Shown piece by piece: positions 38,666-53,000 of a stretch of DNA of 64,000 nucleotides (position 1 is its first letter; every line of letters begins with the position of its first letter). Both the position numbers and the translations under genes were made by a program. Source of the DNA: Vanilla planifolia (taxonomy: Eukaryota > Streptophyta > Magnoliopsida > Asparagales > Orchidaceae). Under the pieces are notes generated by a model that saw only the letters and a list, made by a program, of their open reading frames with translations, made no database searches and was not told where the DNA came from. The stretch lies in contig JAIUJO010000142.1 of the NCBI GenBank assembly GCA_023846275.1, forward strand, positions 332,898 through 396,897, in the 5' to 3' direction.

Positions 38666-41600
38666 TGTATATGCATTCTTATAGGCATGTGTGTGTATTT
38701 CTAAGTGGTTGTGCAAGACTTTTGCACGTGTTCTTGTATGCATGTATGTGTATGTGTGCAAGGTAGTGTTTATGTTTACATGTGTATACTATGCATACAT
38801 GTGTGTATGCATGCATGCATGCATGTGTGTGTGCATGTGCCTATGTGTGTGTGTATGCATATGTGAGTTTGACCATGTGTGCATTAGTGCTTGTGTGTGC
38901 CTATGTATGTATGTGCTTGTTCATGTCCATATGTGATCATGTGTGTGTGTGTGTGTGTGTGTGCATTCATGTGTTTAGGGGTGCATAGGTGCATATTATT
39001 TCATGCATGCGTAGGAGTGAGTGTGTAGCTATGTGGATGGTGTGTTTACATGTGCATTTTTGTGTTTATGTGTGTGTGTGAATGTGCGTACATGCATGTG
39101 GGTGCGTGTGTGTGGATGTTGGCATGTGCGTGGGCGTGTGTGTGCATATTTATGTCAACATTTGTGAGTTCATGTGCATGTGTATGCATGTGTGTGTATG
39201 AGTGCATGTGCACACATGTGCATGTGTGTGTTCATTACTTTATGTGCATGTGTGGGTGCACATGCACACATGTGTGTGTTCGCCTACATGCATGTGTAAG
39301 TGCAAGCACACACATGTGTGTGTGTGGGTGCATGCACGTGCATGTATCTTTTGAGTGTGTATGTACTTGTTGCATGCACTTGTGTGCATTTGTGCATATG
39401 TCTATGCGTGCATATGTGTATACATGTACATTCTTGTGCTTGTTTGTACATGTGTGTGTTTATGTGTGCATGCTTATGCATATGCTAGTGCATCAATGGG
39501 TGCATGTTAGTGTGTGCATGAGTAGGTATGTGTTCATGTGTGTGCGTAGGTGTGGTTGTGTACATATGCATGTGTGTGTTTAGATATGTGTGTGTGTGTA
39601 CATGCACATACCTCATTTTATGTGCATGTTTTTGTGCATATGTGTGTGTGTGTGTGCATATGTGGTTCTATGTGTTTATATGCACAAGTATGTGTGTGTG
39701 TCTGTGCATATATGTGTGCTTATGTTTTTGCATATTTGTGTGTATGCATGTGTGTGTTTGCATGTATATATGCATATGCATCATGCATCATGCATGTGCA
39801 TGTGTTATTACATCTATGTGCATGTCACTGTGCATATGTAGGTGCATGTGTGCATGTGTGAATGTGTGCCTTCGTATATTTGTATATCTTGTTATGCTTG
39901 TGTGTGCATGTGGATGTATGGACACATGTGTGTGTGCATGGGCATGAGTGTGTGTGGATGTGTAAGTGTGCATGGTAATGTGAGTTTGTACAGATGTGTG
40001 TGCGTTTATGCATCTGATTCTACATGCGTTCATGCATGTGTGTCTATGCATCTTTATGTGCATATGTATTTGCATGTATGTGTGTGAGCATGAATGTGTG
40101 CATGCCTATAGGTATGTATGTGTATTCCTATGTGTGCGTGTATTTATGCATGTTTGTGTGAGTGTGTCTACATGTCTTGTGTGTGTGTGTGTGTGTGTGT
40201 GTGCTTGTATGTGTGCATCTTTGTCTATGAGCATACTAATGCATGTATATGTGTGCTTGTATATGTGTATATGCATGTGTGCACCATGTGTGTGCACCTG
40301 ATTATGTGTATGCATGGTGTGTGTGTGTATGCTTGTGTGTGTCTATGGATGTGTGCATGCGTGTGTGTGAGCCTATGTGTGTTGTTATGTGTGTACAAAT
40401 GCGGGTTCATGTTCATGTGTTTCTTTTGTTGATGCATATGTGGGCATGTGGTCGTGTGTCCATGTGTGTATGTGTTTGTAGGCATGTGTGTTTGTGTCTG
40501 TGTTTGTATTTGTGTTTATGTGTGTATATATATGCATGTGTGTGTACTTGTGTGCATTCCTGTGTGTGTGCATGTGTATGTATGCATGTATTTTTCTTAT
40601 TTGTGTTGTTGCATCTATGGTTTTATTTGTGTTTGTGTGCTTGTCAGTACGTGTGTGTTGGCATCAGTGTGTGATGGTGTGTGTATGTGTGCATGTGCAT
40701 GTGTGTGTTAATGTGTGAATGTGTTTGTGAATGTGTGCATGCATGTGTGTAAGTGCATGTGTGTGTGTGTGTGCAAGTTTTTATGTGTGAATGTATGCTT
40801 GCATGTGATCGTGTGTTGTTTTGTGCATGTATTTGTGAATGGTTGAGTGTGTTTGTGTTAATATATGTGAATGCATGTTTATTTGTGCATGGGCATGCAT
40901 GTGTGCATATGTGTTGTATGTGTGTGTGCATGTGGGTGTACATGCATATGCATTTGTGGGTCTATGTGTGAGTAGCTATGCTTATGGGTAACTATGTGAG
41001 TGTGTCAGCATATGTGTATGGGGGGTACTTTTATGTTTTAGTTTGTGCATTCATGTGTGCATGTGCATGTGTGTGTATGTGTACGTGTGTACATGCATGT
41101 GCATGTGTACATGCGTGCATGTGTGTGTATGTTATCCACGTGTCCTTGCACATTTGTGTGCATATGTGCATGCATTAGAGCATTTACGTGCACATGTTTG
41201 TGCGTGTGTGCATGTGTACATGGTGTGTGTGTGTATTTGCAAGACTATGTATGAATACATGTGAGGGTAACTGTGTGTAGGTGCATTTGTGTGTGTATTT
41301 GCATGAGTAGGTGTGCTGCGTGCAAGAGTGTGTGTATGTATTTGTTTTTATATGTTATGCATGCATGCATTCATGACATGTGTGCATGTGTGATTGTGCA
41401 TTTGCGTGTATGTGTGAGCATATGTGTTCATGTGTGTGTGTGTGTGTGTGCATGTGTGTGTGCATATGTATGTGTGCATGCTTGTGCATGTGTTTATGTG
41501 TGTGCACATGTGTGCATATGTATGTGTAAATGACTATGCATGTGTCTATGTGTGTGCATGCATGCATGCATATGTGATCATATGTGTGTGTGTGCACATC

Positions 41601-42339
41601 TCTTTATATGTGGGTGCATACGTGTGAACCATGGTACATATACATGTGCAAGTGCTTGTGCATGTGTTTGTGTGTTCATATGCATGTGTTTGTGTGGGTG
41701 TGCATGTGTGTTTGTCCATACAAGTTTGCATGTGTGCTTGTTTTGTGCTGTAAGAGTGCATATGCATGTATGTGTGTTCCTATGTGCATGTGCATGTGTG
41801 TGAGTGGGTGTGTTTTTGCCTATATATGTGCATGTGTTGTTGCATGTATGTGCGTATGAGTGGTTGTGAGCATGGGTGTCTTTATGTGTACATGTTTTAT
41901 CTTTGTGTGTGTGTATATGTGTGCATGTGCATGAGCTTAGGTGTGTCTTCAATTGTGTATACATATTTGTGTGCATGTAGTTGTATGTTTTTGTGTGTGC
42001 TTTGCTGTGTGCATGTGTTTTAAGTGTTTTTGAATATGTGCACTTGTGTGTGTATTCGTAAGAGTGTTTGCATGTATGTGTGCATGTGTGTGCACATGTG
42101 TGCGTGTGTGTGTGTTTGTGCATTGTGAGATTGAGTTTTTGTTTGTGTTTGTGTGGGTACATTTGTGAATGTGTGTTGGGGAATGAGTATGTATGTGTTT
42201 ATGTGCATGTTATGTGTGTGCATGCATGTGCTTATGCATGTGTGTGTTCATGTGTGCATTTTTGTGTGCTTGTGTGCATGCATTTGTATGTTTATTTGCA
42301 TGTATGTGTGTGAACATGTTTTTGTGTGTGTGTGTGTGT

Positions 42340-42352
42340 GGGGGGGCGGGGG
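42340..42352 (+). repeat. G7-C-G5 run (higher-order repeat landmark, copy 2)
   Basis: This corresponds to the G7 run at 38659 one higher-order unit upstream. Twelve of thirteen bases are G. Confidence 0.9.
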
Positions 42353-45300
42353 TATACGCATTCTTATATTCATGTGTGTATATTTGTAAGTGTGTGTGCA
42401 TGAGTTTTTGTGCGTGTGTGTTCTTGTATGCATGCGTGTGTATGGTCCAAGCTAGTGCTTATGTGTATATTATGCATGCATGTGTGCAGGCATGGATGCA
42501 TGTGTGTGTGCTTGTGCCTATGTTTGTGTGCTTATAATTTTTTGTATGTGTGTGTGAGTTTGTCCATGTGGACATTAGTGCTTGTGTGTGTTTGTTTGTG
42601 TCTATATGTGATCATGTGTGTGTGGGTGTGTGCATTCATGTGTTTATGGGTGCATACTTGTAGATGGTTAAATGCATGCATGGAAGCGAGTGTGTAGCTA
42701 TGTGCATGCATGTGCTTACATGTGCATTTGTGTGTTTGTGTGTGTGTGTGTATGGATGCTGGCATGTGTGTGGGTATGTGTATGCATATTTATGTCAACA
42801 TTTGTGAGTCCATGTGTATGTGTGTGCATGATTATGTGTGTGTGTGTATGTGTGTTCATGACTTTATGTGCATGTGTGGGTGGACGTGCACACATGTGTT
42901 TGTTTGCCTACATACGTGTCTGTAGAGACACACATGTGTGGGTGCACAGGTGCACGCACATGCATGTATTTTTTTGTGTGTGTGTGTGTATGTGCTTGAG
43001 TGTGTGCCCTTGTGTGCATTTATGCATATGTAGCTTCATTGATGTGTGTGTATGTGTGCATGTACATGTATGTGCATTTTTGTGTATGTGTGTGTTGGTG
43101 TAGGCATGCTTATGCATAAGCTAGTGTGTGTGTGGGTGCATGTTAGTGTGTGCATGAGTGGGTATGTGTTCATTTATGTGTGTGTGTGTGTGTGTATGCA
43201 TGTGTGCATATGTTCGTGTTCCTATGTAGTTGTGTTTTTGTATATGTGCATGTCTGTGAATGTGTGCATAGAAGTGTGTTGTGTGCATGCACGTGCTTCA
43301 TTTTATGTGCATGTGTTTGTGCATATGCGTGTGTGTGTGCATGTGTGCATATATGGTTGTGTGTTGATATGTACAAGTATGTGTGTGTCTATGCATAAAT
43401 GTGTGCTTATGTTTTTGCATATTTATGTGCATACATTCATGTGTTTGCATGTATATGTGCATATGCATACATACATGTGCGTGTGTCTACACATCTGTTC
43501 ATATGTCATAGTACAAATATAAGTGCATGCATGCATTTGTGTATTTGTGCCTATGTATATTTATGCATGTATGGTTATGTTTGTGTGTGCATGTGCATGT
43601 ATGCATGCATGTGGGTGTGTGTGTCTGGGCATGAGTGTGTGTGTGCGTATAAGTTTGCATGTTAATGTAAGTTTGTGTATATGTGTGTGTGTTAATGTAT
43701 GTGATTCTACATGTGTGTATGTATGTGTGTCTATGCATATGTATGTGCATTCCTCCATGTGTGTGTATATTTATGCATGTTTGTGTGAGTGCATGTGCAT
43801 GTCTTATGTGTGCATGTGTGTTTGTGTGTGTGCATTTGTGTGTGTGAACATGCCTTTGCTTATGTATGTGTGCTTGTGTATATGTGCATGCTTGTGTGCA
43901 TGTATGTGTTCCTATATGCATGTACCTAATTATGTGTATGCATGGTGTGTGTGTGTGTGTGTCTATGCTTGTGCATGTCTATTGATGTGTGTGAGCCTAG
44001 TGTGTTATTGTGTGTGTACCAATGGGGGTTCATGTGTATGTGTTAGTTTTTGTAGGTGCATATATGGGCATGTGGTTGTGTGTTCACATGTGTATGTGTT
44101 TGCATACATGTGTGTTTATGTCTGTGCTTGTTCTTATGTTGGTGTGTGCCTATATGTTTATGTGTATAAGTGTGTCTATGTGCCTGTGTGTTATTATGTG
44201 TGTGTGCATGTGTATGTATTTATGTATTTTGCTTATGTGTATGTTTGCATGTGTGTGCATGCGGATGCATTTATATATATATGTGCACATATATGCTTAT
44301 GCAATTATGCATGTGTCTATTTGTGTGTGTGTGTGTGTGTGTTGTTGCATCTGTGGTTGTGTTTGTGTTTGTGTGCTTGTGTGTATATGTGTGTTGGCAA
44401 GAGTGTGTGTTGGTGTGTGTGTGTGTGTTCATGTGTTTGTGTAAGTGTGCATGTGCATGAGTGTGTTATTGTGTGAATGTGTGTGTGATTGTGTGCATGC
44501 ATGTGTATAGGCACATGTGTGTGTGCAAGTTTGTGTATATGCATGCATACTTTTGTTTGTACGTGAGTTTTGTTGTGCATGCATATGTGTATGGTGGTGT
44601 GTGTTTTGTTAATATATGTACATGGGTGTTTATTTGTGCATGGGCACACGCGTGTGCATATGTGTTGTATGTGTGTGTGCATGTGGGTGTATATGCATGT
44701 GCATTTGTGGGTCTGTGTGTGTGTGGCTATGCTTATGGGTAAGTGTGCGAGTGTGTGTGCATGTTTGTGTATGTCTGTGTGTGTGTGTGTAGCGATAATT
44801 TTATGCATTTGTGTGTGCATTAGTGAGTGCATGTGCAGTGTGTGTAGGTGTATGTGTGTACGTGTATGTGTATTTGTACATGTGTGCATGTTATCCACAT
44901 TTGCTTGCACACATGTATGCATTATGTGCATGCGTTAGAGCATTACATGCACATGTTTGTGCATGTATGTTTACATTTTGGTGTGTGTGTGCGAGTGTTG
45001 TGTATGCATGCATGTGGGCATTTGTGAGACTATGTGTGCATGTGAGTTTAGTTATGTGTAGCTGTATTTGTGTGTATTTGCTTGAGTATGTGTGTTGTGT
45101 GCAAGAGTGTGTTTATGTATTTTTTTCTATGTTATGCATCCATGCATTCATGAATGTGTGTATGTGTGAGTGTTCATTTGTGTGTATGTCTAAGCATATG
45201 TGTTCATTTGTATATGCATGGTTGTGTGTGTTTATATGTACAAGTATGTGTGTGGGTGTGTGCATTTACATGAGGATGTGTGCCTTTGTTTGTGCTTTTG

Positions 45301-48300
45301 TGTGTCTGTGGGTGTCCATGTGTGGGTGTGTATGCATGAGTGTTTTTATTTGTTAAGCTTGTGTGTGCATGTCCATGTCTATGTTTGTGTGTGTTTGTGC
45401 ATGCATGTGTGCCTTTCTATATGAATTTATGTGTTTGAGTGCATACGTGTGTGTTTGCATGCCTTCACATGTGTGTGTATTTGTATATGTGTGTATGTTA
45501 TGTCAGGGTATGTGAGTGCACGTGTGCTTGTGTTCATACACACAGGTACGTGTGTGTGTGTGTGTGTGTGTGCATGCATGCATGCATAGCTATGTGTGTC
45601 TATGTGTGCAAGTGTGTGTGTGCTCATGCATGTGAGTATGTGTGGCAATACTTGGGCAAGTATGTGTGTGGATGCATTTGTGTGTGCCAGTGTGCATGTG
45701 TGTGTCAGTGTGCACATGTGTTCATGTGCTTGTGTGTGTGTATGTACTTGTATTATGCATGTGTTTATGAGAATGCATAGATGTGCCTGTGTGCATGCAT
45801 GATCATGTGCTTTTATGTGTGCTTGTACATGTGGATGCATGTGTATATTTGTGTGTTTGTGTGTGTGCCTTTGTGTGTGTGTGTGTGTGCATGCTTGTGT
45901 GTGTGTGTGTATGTGTGTACTTGTGTGTGCATGACTACATGTGTGTGTGTGTGTGCATGTTTGAGTGCATATGTGCATGTCTAGGTGTGTGTGTCAGTGC
46001 GTGCAAGTACATGTGTGTGTCTATATGCATGTGTTTGTACATGTGTGTATGTGTGTGTGAGTGTTTGTGTGTGTGGGTGCTTGTGTATGTCTATGCAAAT
46101 ATTTTTGCATGTCTATTGGCATGCTTGGGTGTATGTATCTATGCCATGCATATGTGTGTGTATGTGAAAGTGCACATTTTTGTGTACATTTGCAAGTATA
46201 TGTTTGTGCATTAATGTGTGCATGCTTGAGCATGTGTATATGTGTGTGTGCATGTGTTCATGAGTATGAACACTTTAGTGTGTGTACATATTGGTCTATG
46301 TGTGCCTGTGCACACATGTACATGCATGTGTGTATGTGATCGTGTTTAATTGTGCATCTGTATATGTATATGTGAGTGTGTTCAAGTTCATGAGCCTATG
46401 TGTGCATATTGTGGGTGCTTGTTCATGTATGCATTTATGCATCTGCATGCATGTTCATGTGCATGTGAATATGCATGCATTATTGAGCATGAGTGTGCAT
46501 AAGTGTTTGTGTGAGTTCTTGTATTTGTGTGTATGTGTGTGCATTTTTGTTTGTGAACGTGTATGTGCATGCTTGCATGGATGTGTGTGTGTGTATGTGT
46601 TTATGCTTGTGTATGCATGTATGTGGGTGTATTTTAATGCAATTATGCATGTGTATGTGTGTGTGTTTATGCAAGAGTGTATTTTAGCATGTGTGTGTGT
46701 AAGTGTGTCTCTACATTCGCTTGCACTTATGCATGTGTGTAATTATGTTTTTGTGTGTGTTTGTAATTTTGTGTATGTGAGCATGCATTTGCATTTGTGT
46801 GTGTTTATGCTTATATGAGTGCTTGTTTGTGGATGCATGTGTGAGTACATGTTCATTTGTGTTTGTGTGTGAGTATGTATGTGTGTTTATGTTATTTTGC
46901 ATGAGTGTGTATTTGTGTGAGTGTGTGTGTGTACTTGTGTGTGGATGTGAGTGTATGTGTGTGTGTATTTGGGTGCATGCATGTGTGTGCGTGTGTGTGT
47001 ATATGTGTAAATATGTGAGTGCTTGTGCATTTACATGTATTTGTATATGCATGTTTGTGCATATGTTTGCACATATGTTTGTTCAAGTGTGTGTGCCTAT
47101 GCATGTGCATGTGTATGTGCATGTGTGTGCCTATTTGGGTGTATGTATTTTCATGGTTGCACATGTGCTTGTATGTGTGTACAAGCATGTTTTTGTGTGT
47201 CTAAGTGTTTGTGAGTGTGCTTTTGTTTGCATATGTGTGTATGCATGTTAGTGTGTACATGTATGCATACGTGTTTACATGTGCATGTGTTTGTGTGAGT
47301 GTGTATGTGTATGTGCATGTGTGTGCTTGGTTATGCCTATCTGTGTACATGTGTGTATGTCTATGTGTGCATGTGTGCATGTGTGTTTGTGTGTGTGAAT
47401 TTAGGTGTGTGATCATTTGTGTTTACCTATTTGCTTGTGTGCGAGTACATTTATGTGTGGACGTACATGTGTATGTATGCATTCATTTGTGTGTGCATGT
47501 GATTCCTTATATGCTTGCATGTGTGTGTGTGTGTATGTGTGTGATTGTGTGCATGTATATGTGGTTGTATGTGTATAAGTACTTGTGCATTAATATATTC
47601 TTATTTGTGTTTAGGTACATGCATGTATGCATGTGTGCAAATTTGTATTTGTGCATGCATTCAAGCATTTATGCAGACGTGCATGTTGGTGTACTTCTGT
47701 TTGTGCTTGCTCTCAAGTGTGCGTGAGTGCGTATGTGAGTGTTCATGTGCTTGTGCATGTTCGTATATGTGTCTATGTATCGGCATGGATTTGTGTGTGT
47801 GTACATTTGTTTATGTGTACACACATGTGTGGATGTATGCATGTTTGTGTGTGCATGTATGTACTGGTATTCATGTGTATGGGTGTATGTATGTATGTGT
47901 TAGAAAGTAAATGTGTATGTGTGTGTTTGTTTCTATATGTGTGTGGGTGCATGTGCATGTGTAAGTGTGCATTCGTGTATATGCGAGTTGTGATCATGTA
48001 CGAGCATGCTTGCATTCAAGCCTTCTTATGTTTGTCAATGTATTTGTGTGTGCTTATATGTGTATGTTTGGGTGTGCATGTTTTTAGTTTGTGTGTATTT
48101 GTGCATGTACATGTGCATGTATGTACATGTGATGGTGCTTTTCTTTGTGTTTGTGTGTATATGTGTATACATGCATGTGAATCTTTGTTTATGCTGTGTG
48201 TACTTGACTGTGTGTGTGTTTATTTCTATGGGTGTGAGTGTGTGTTTGTGGTGTGTGTGCATGTGTGTGTATGCTTGTATGTGCACACATGTGTTTGTGT

Positions 48301-48374
48301 GTGTATGTGTGTGTGTGTGTCTGTATGTATTTGTGCACATGCATGAGAGTGTGCATGCACGTGTGTGTGTGCGT

Positions 48375-48412
48375 GTGTTGTGCTTGTGTAAAAAAATACT
48401 CTTATGCATAAA
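48375..48412. other. Strand-switch point, G/T to C/A
   Basis: The plus strand changes from TG-rich to CA-rich across GTGTAAAAAAATACTC. A nearly identical word, TGTATAAAAAAAATAC, lies in the left arm at 7979 (and in the duplicate copy near 7410). That word marks the left end of the block shared by the two arms. Confidence 0.88.
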
Positions 48413-50095
48413 AACACACACACACACACACACAAATAGGAAAGCAACACAACACACATAGACACAAATATGTACAATCACATATATGTACATGTAGACA
48501 TGCACACACATGCACATGTACATGTACACACAAGCACTCATGCACACACACATACACCCACACACACAAACACCCACACATAGGAACACGCACACACACA
48601 CACACATCGACACACACATGTATGTGTCTGCACATGCACACACACTCATGCATTCACACACCCACACACAACCCCAAACACAAACTCAGATAAACACACA
48701 TGTGCATGTGTGTATCGAACATGCACACACACATAATAATCCACGCACAAATACAAACTCACACACATACACATGCTCAAGCACATGCATATATTTATAG
48801 GCACATACACATGCACATACACATATGTGGGCTCATACCTAATCTGACACACACACATGTAGATGTGTGTAGACATATACATGTACTTCCACGCATGCAA
48901 GCTCCTATCTAATTAGACACATGCACACAAATGCACACACACATACACCAACTCACATGGACACATGCACTCAGAGGGAAACATACATGCACGTGCATAC
49001 ACACAGATGCACACGTAAACACACAAACATGTACACACACTCATGCATACACATATGCAAAAACACAAGCACATGCATGCATACGTGTCCATAGCGCATG
49101 CAAACACAAACCCCTTAGGTGTGTATATACACACATATGCACACACACACAACAACATACACACATGCACATGCATACAAACCCATATACAAACCAACAA
49201 ATACACACATGCTTGGACTCATATGCACTCACAAATGTGCACATGCATGCATGCATGTAGAAACCTATACATACTCACAAGCATACACACACATGTAGAC
49301 ATCACACAAAACTACACACAGATGCACACACACTTGCACAAACATACACACACATACATGCACACACATATATACACATGCATCTAAAACACATGACCAC
49401 ATGTGCACACACATGTTCATGCTCACACACTAACACATAAAACATAAGGACACACATAAGAACATAGAGATAAATGCACACATTTACACATAAAACATAA
49501 GGACACACATAAGCACATAGATAAACATGCACTGACATGCACACTCAAGTATGCACAAATTCACACATTCACATGAATACACTCACAAACACATGCACAC
49601 ATAGATGCACATGCACTTGTTGCAAAAACATGAACATGCATTTGCACAAAAAGCATATGCTCTTACACAAATAAGCACATGAATATAAAAAGACACACAT
49701 ACATGTGTATACACATACACAGATATGCCTACACATGTACAAGTACACACACATGCATGCACAAGCACATGCACCTTCACATAATTGTACTTACTCACAA
49801 AGACACACATTTTCACATTTATATACCCACTCACATACATACTTGCACATAGGCATGCATACATGTGTATGTCCATGTAAACATGCACACAGATACAAAT
49901 GCATAAAACATGCACACAAATAGGCACAAACACATGCACTTACATACACACACAAGCACATGCTAACACACATGCATGTAGACACACACACATATGCACA
50001 CACATGCATATGAACACATGCACAGAAACACCCATACCTACACTCACACACTCACATAGACACACACTTGTATGCATATCCACTCATACTTAGAC
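48389..50095. repeat. Block shared with left C/A arm (right copy)
   Basis: This is the direct-orientation partner of 7975-9620. It starts at the 48.39-kb strand switch and its similarity ends near CATATCCACTCATACTTAG at about 50070-50095. The left copy has the matching CATATCCATTCATACTATT just before its own strand switch. Confidence 0.85.
49433..49530. repeat. 53-bp direct duplication
   Basis: ACACATAAAACATAAGGAC starts at 49433 and again at 49486. The following ACACATAAG and ACATAG blocks are also repeated. No equivalent is seen in the left copy of the shared block. Confidence 0.88.
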
Positions 50096-53000
50096 CCATG
50101 CAGTCACTCGCATAGACACACACTCACATGCACACACAAACTCAAGCACACACTCACGTGTACACACACGCACTCATAAATGCATTCACACACACAAACA
50201 CACATATGCACATGCATATACATACATATGTGCATACACACATGCACACACACAAAAACACATGTGCACATGTGCACTCATGTACACACATAAAAACATA
50301 CACACATACACACATAGGCACACGCATGCAAACTCACCGACATAGACACACACCAACACAAACCCACATGCAACTCCCTAAGGATCATCATTGACCCATG
50401 TGCACACAAAGGCTTAGAGTCATACAAACACATCCACATAGACCCATGCACATAGACACAGACATGCATGCTCATGAATGGACGCACATGCATACATATG
50501 AACATAATAACATGCTCAGTCATATACACACACACATAGACTCGCACACATACTCACCCCTACTCATGCACATGTGAATGTACACACATCTGCATAGACA
50601 CAGGTGCACCTACACACTCACACATTCATAAAAATACACAAGCATGCAAACAAATACATGCACACAAATGTATGCATATGTGGATGTGTATGCATACACG
50701 CACACATGCATAGATACATAAACACATACATGTGCTTGGATACACACCCATCGAAACACATTTGCACACACAAACACACATACAAGAATAAGCATTCATA
50801 CACACACGCACATGCATAAACATATGCACACATGCATGCATACACGTGTATATGCAAGCATAGACATAGACACATGTACAAAAATATGGATGCATAAACT
50901 CAGACATGTATAGACACGTGCACACACAAACACACATGCATGTATAATATGTAAACACACACAAACATGCACACATACACTAAAACACACGTAAGTGCAC
51001 ACACTCACACACACACACACTGACGTGCACACACTCGTACACATATACACAAATGCACAAACATAGTTTTACATATGTAAACATAAACACATGCAAACAT
51101 GCACATGTGCATAAAGACATACATGCTTGCACATACACAAATATTCACAAATGTGTACATGTACACACACACACACAAAAATAAACATGCACACAAACCT
51201 ATGCTAACACACTAACACACTCATGTAGATAAGAACACATGCACATGCATGAACATTTATACATGCAAACATGCACACACACACACACATAAATAAACAT
51301 AAGCATGCACCCACACACACATATGCATAGTCACACACGAACACACGCACACACCAAAACATGCACAGGCACACTTGTGTGCAAACACACACATATATAC
51401 ATGTATGGACAAGCACCACCACACACACATGCACGTATAAATGCACACACACATAAACACACACTCACAAAGGCACACCCCCCACACATGTCTATACACA
51501 TATTATACACATACATGCACGGATCCACTCATAAACACACACACACACACAAACATATGTATACAAACATGCATGCACAGTAACAAATACACATAAGCAA
51601 CGTGTACGCACATATAGCTACACATGCACATATATACACACATACAAACACACACAGGAACACATGTACACACATACACAAGCATACATGCACATATTCA
51701 AATACGCATAAGCATACACATGCACATCTGCACACACACACATACATGAACACATGCATACACGACACACAAACATGTGCTCACACAAATTTACATGCAT
51801 GCTCACACACACGCACACATTCACACACATAGACATACCCATACACACATGCATGCTTACATACACACTCTCATATACACACACATGAATACATAAATGC
51901 ACATGCATGACACACACACACTCACACACACACCTTCACACATGCACATGAATGCACACATAGACACACACATGTACAAACTCACAAAAAACACATGGAC
52001 ACACACATACATGCCCATACACCCACACACACAGACCTACATGTAGACACACACCAACGTGCATGCCCATACACACACACATGCACATGACACACAAATG
52101 CACATATGCATACCCAAACGCACATGTAAACACACAAACAAAAAAAATGTGCACACATAAGCTCAAGTATAGCATGAACACATATGCACATGCACATACA
52201 ATTGCATGCACACACACTTACATAGACACACATGCACATACATGCATAGACACACCAACAAACACACAAATGTACATGTGCATTCAAAAACAAATGCACA
52301 TAAACTTGCATGCACATGTGCACAACCCACACATAGATGCACACACACACTCACAACTCACACATATGTAGATGCATGCAAACACAAACATACATGCACA
52401 TACATACATACATAGACAAACATCTAAGCATATCCACACACACATAGGCACACACATAGGCAGACACATGTACACAAATGTGCATAAGCATACACATACA
52501 AAAACACATGCATGCATGAACATATTTACACACACACACACGTATACACATGCATGAACACACACAGATGTATGCATGTAGGAACACACTCACACACAAG
52601 CATGCATGCACAAATATAAGCACATGTGTAGCAATGTAAACACATGCACTTGCATACACACACAAGTTAATATGTAGGCACATGCAAAGGCACACATACT
52701 CATCATCAACACTTGCACGCACACGCATACAAAAATACATGCACATACACAAATAGCTAATGCACTAGCATACGCTCTCACATATGCAGTCAATCACATA
52801 CATGAATGCACTCATATAAGCACTCACATGAACACACACATGCACACACACACACACACTCATGCACACTCATGCACAAACATATAAGTATATGCAAACA
52901 CAAACACATACACATACACGTACCTAACCAAGTGAACATGCATGTACTATCGTACATACAAACACTTACACACATGCACACACAAATACATGCACCTACA

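Larger units (their letters stand above)
36050..45220. repeat. ~3.65-kb higher-order repeat, ~2.5 copies
   Basis: Ordered landmarks recur three times. CTTATGTTTTTGCATA is at 36074, 39719 and 43406. GCATATGTGGGCATGTGGT or a close variant is at 36741, 40434 and 44058. GCTATGCTTATGGGTAA is at 37362, 40975 and 44726. A landmark present in the first two copies only is a G-run followed by GTATAYGCATTCTTATA (38659 and 42340). CATATTTATGTCAACATTTG recurs at 39145 and 42785. Periods are 3613-3751 bp. The third copy breaks off near 45220. Confidence 0.88.
9621..48388. repeat. Main degenerate (TG)n/TGCATG array, G/T-rich on + strand, 38.8 kb
   Basis: It is a continuous array of TGTG, TATG, TGCATG and related steps, with only short islets of other sequence (for example near 15870, 18130, 26105 and 28850). 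Plus-strand C is nearly confined to GCA and occasional GCG. It includes a ~0.87-kb duplication, a 20-bp minisatellite and a ~3.65-kb higher-order repeat. Open frames of up to 350 codons (30520-31572) run through it on both strands. They encode Cys/Val/Met repeats without any domain and are not genes. Confidence 0.95.

Noticed and set aside
9621..48388. Centromere identity of the array
   Set aside because: Higher-order organisation and a neighbouring satellite are suggestive, but sequence alone cannot show centromeric chromatin and no centromere-specific retrotransposon was recognised.
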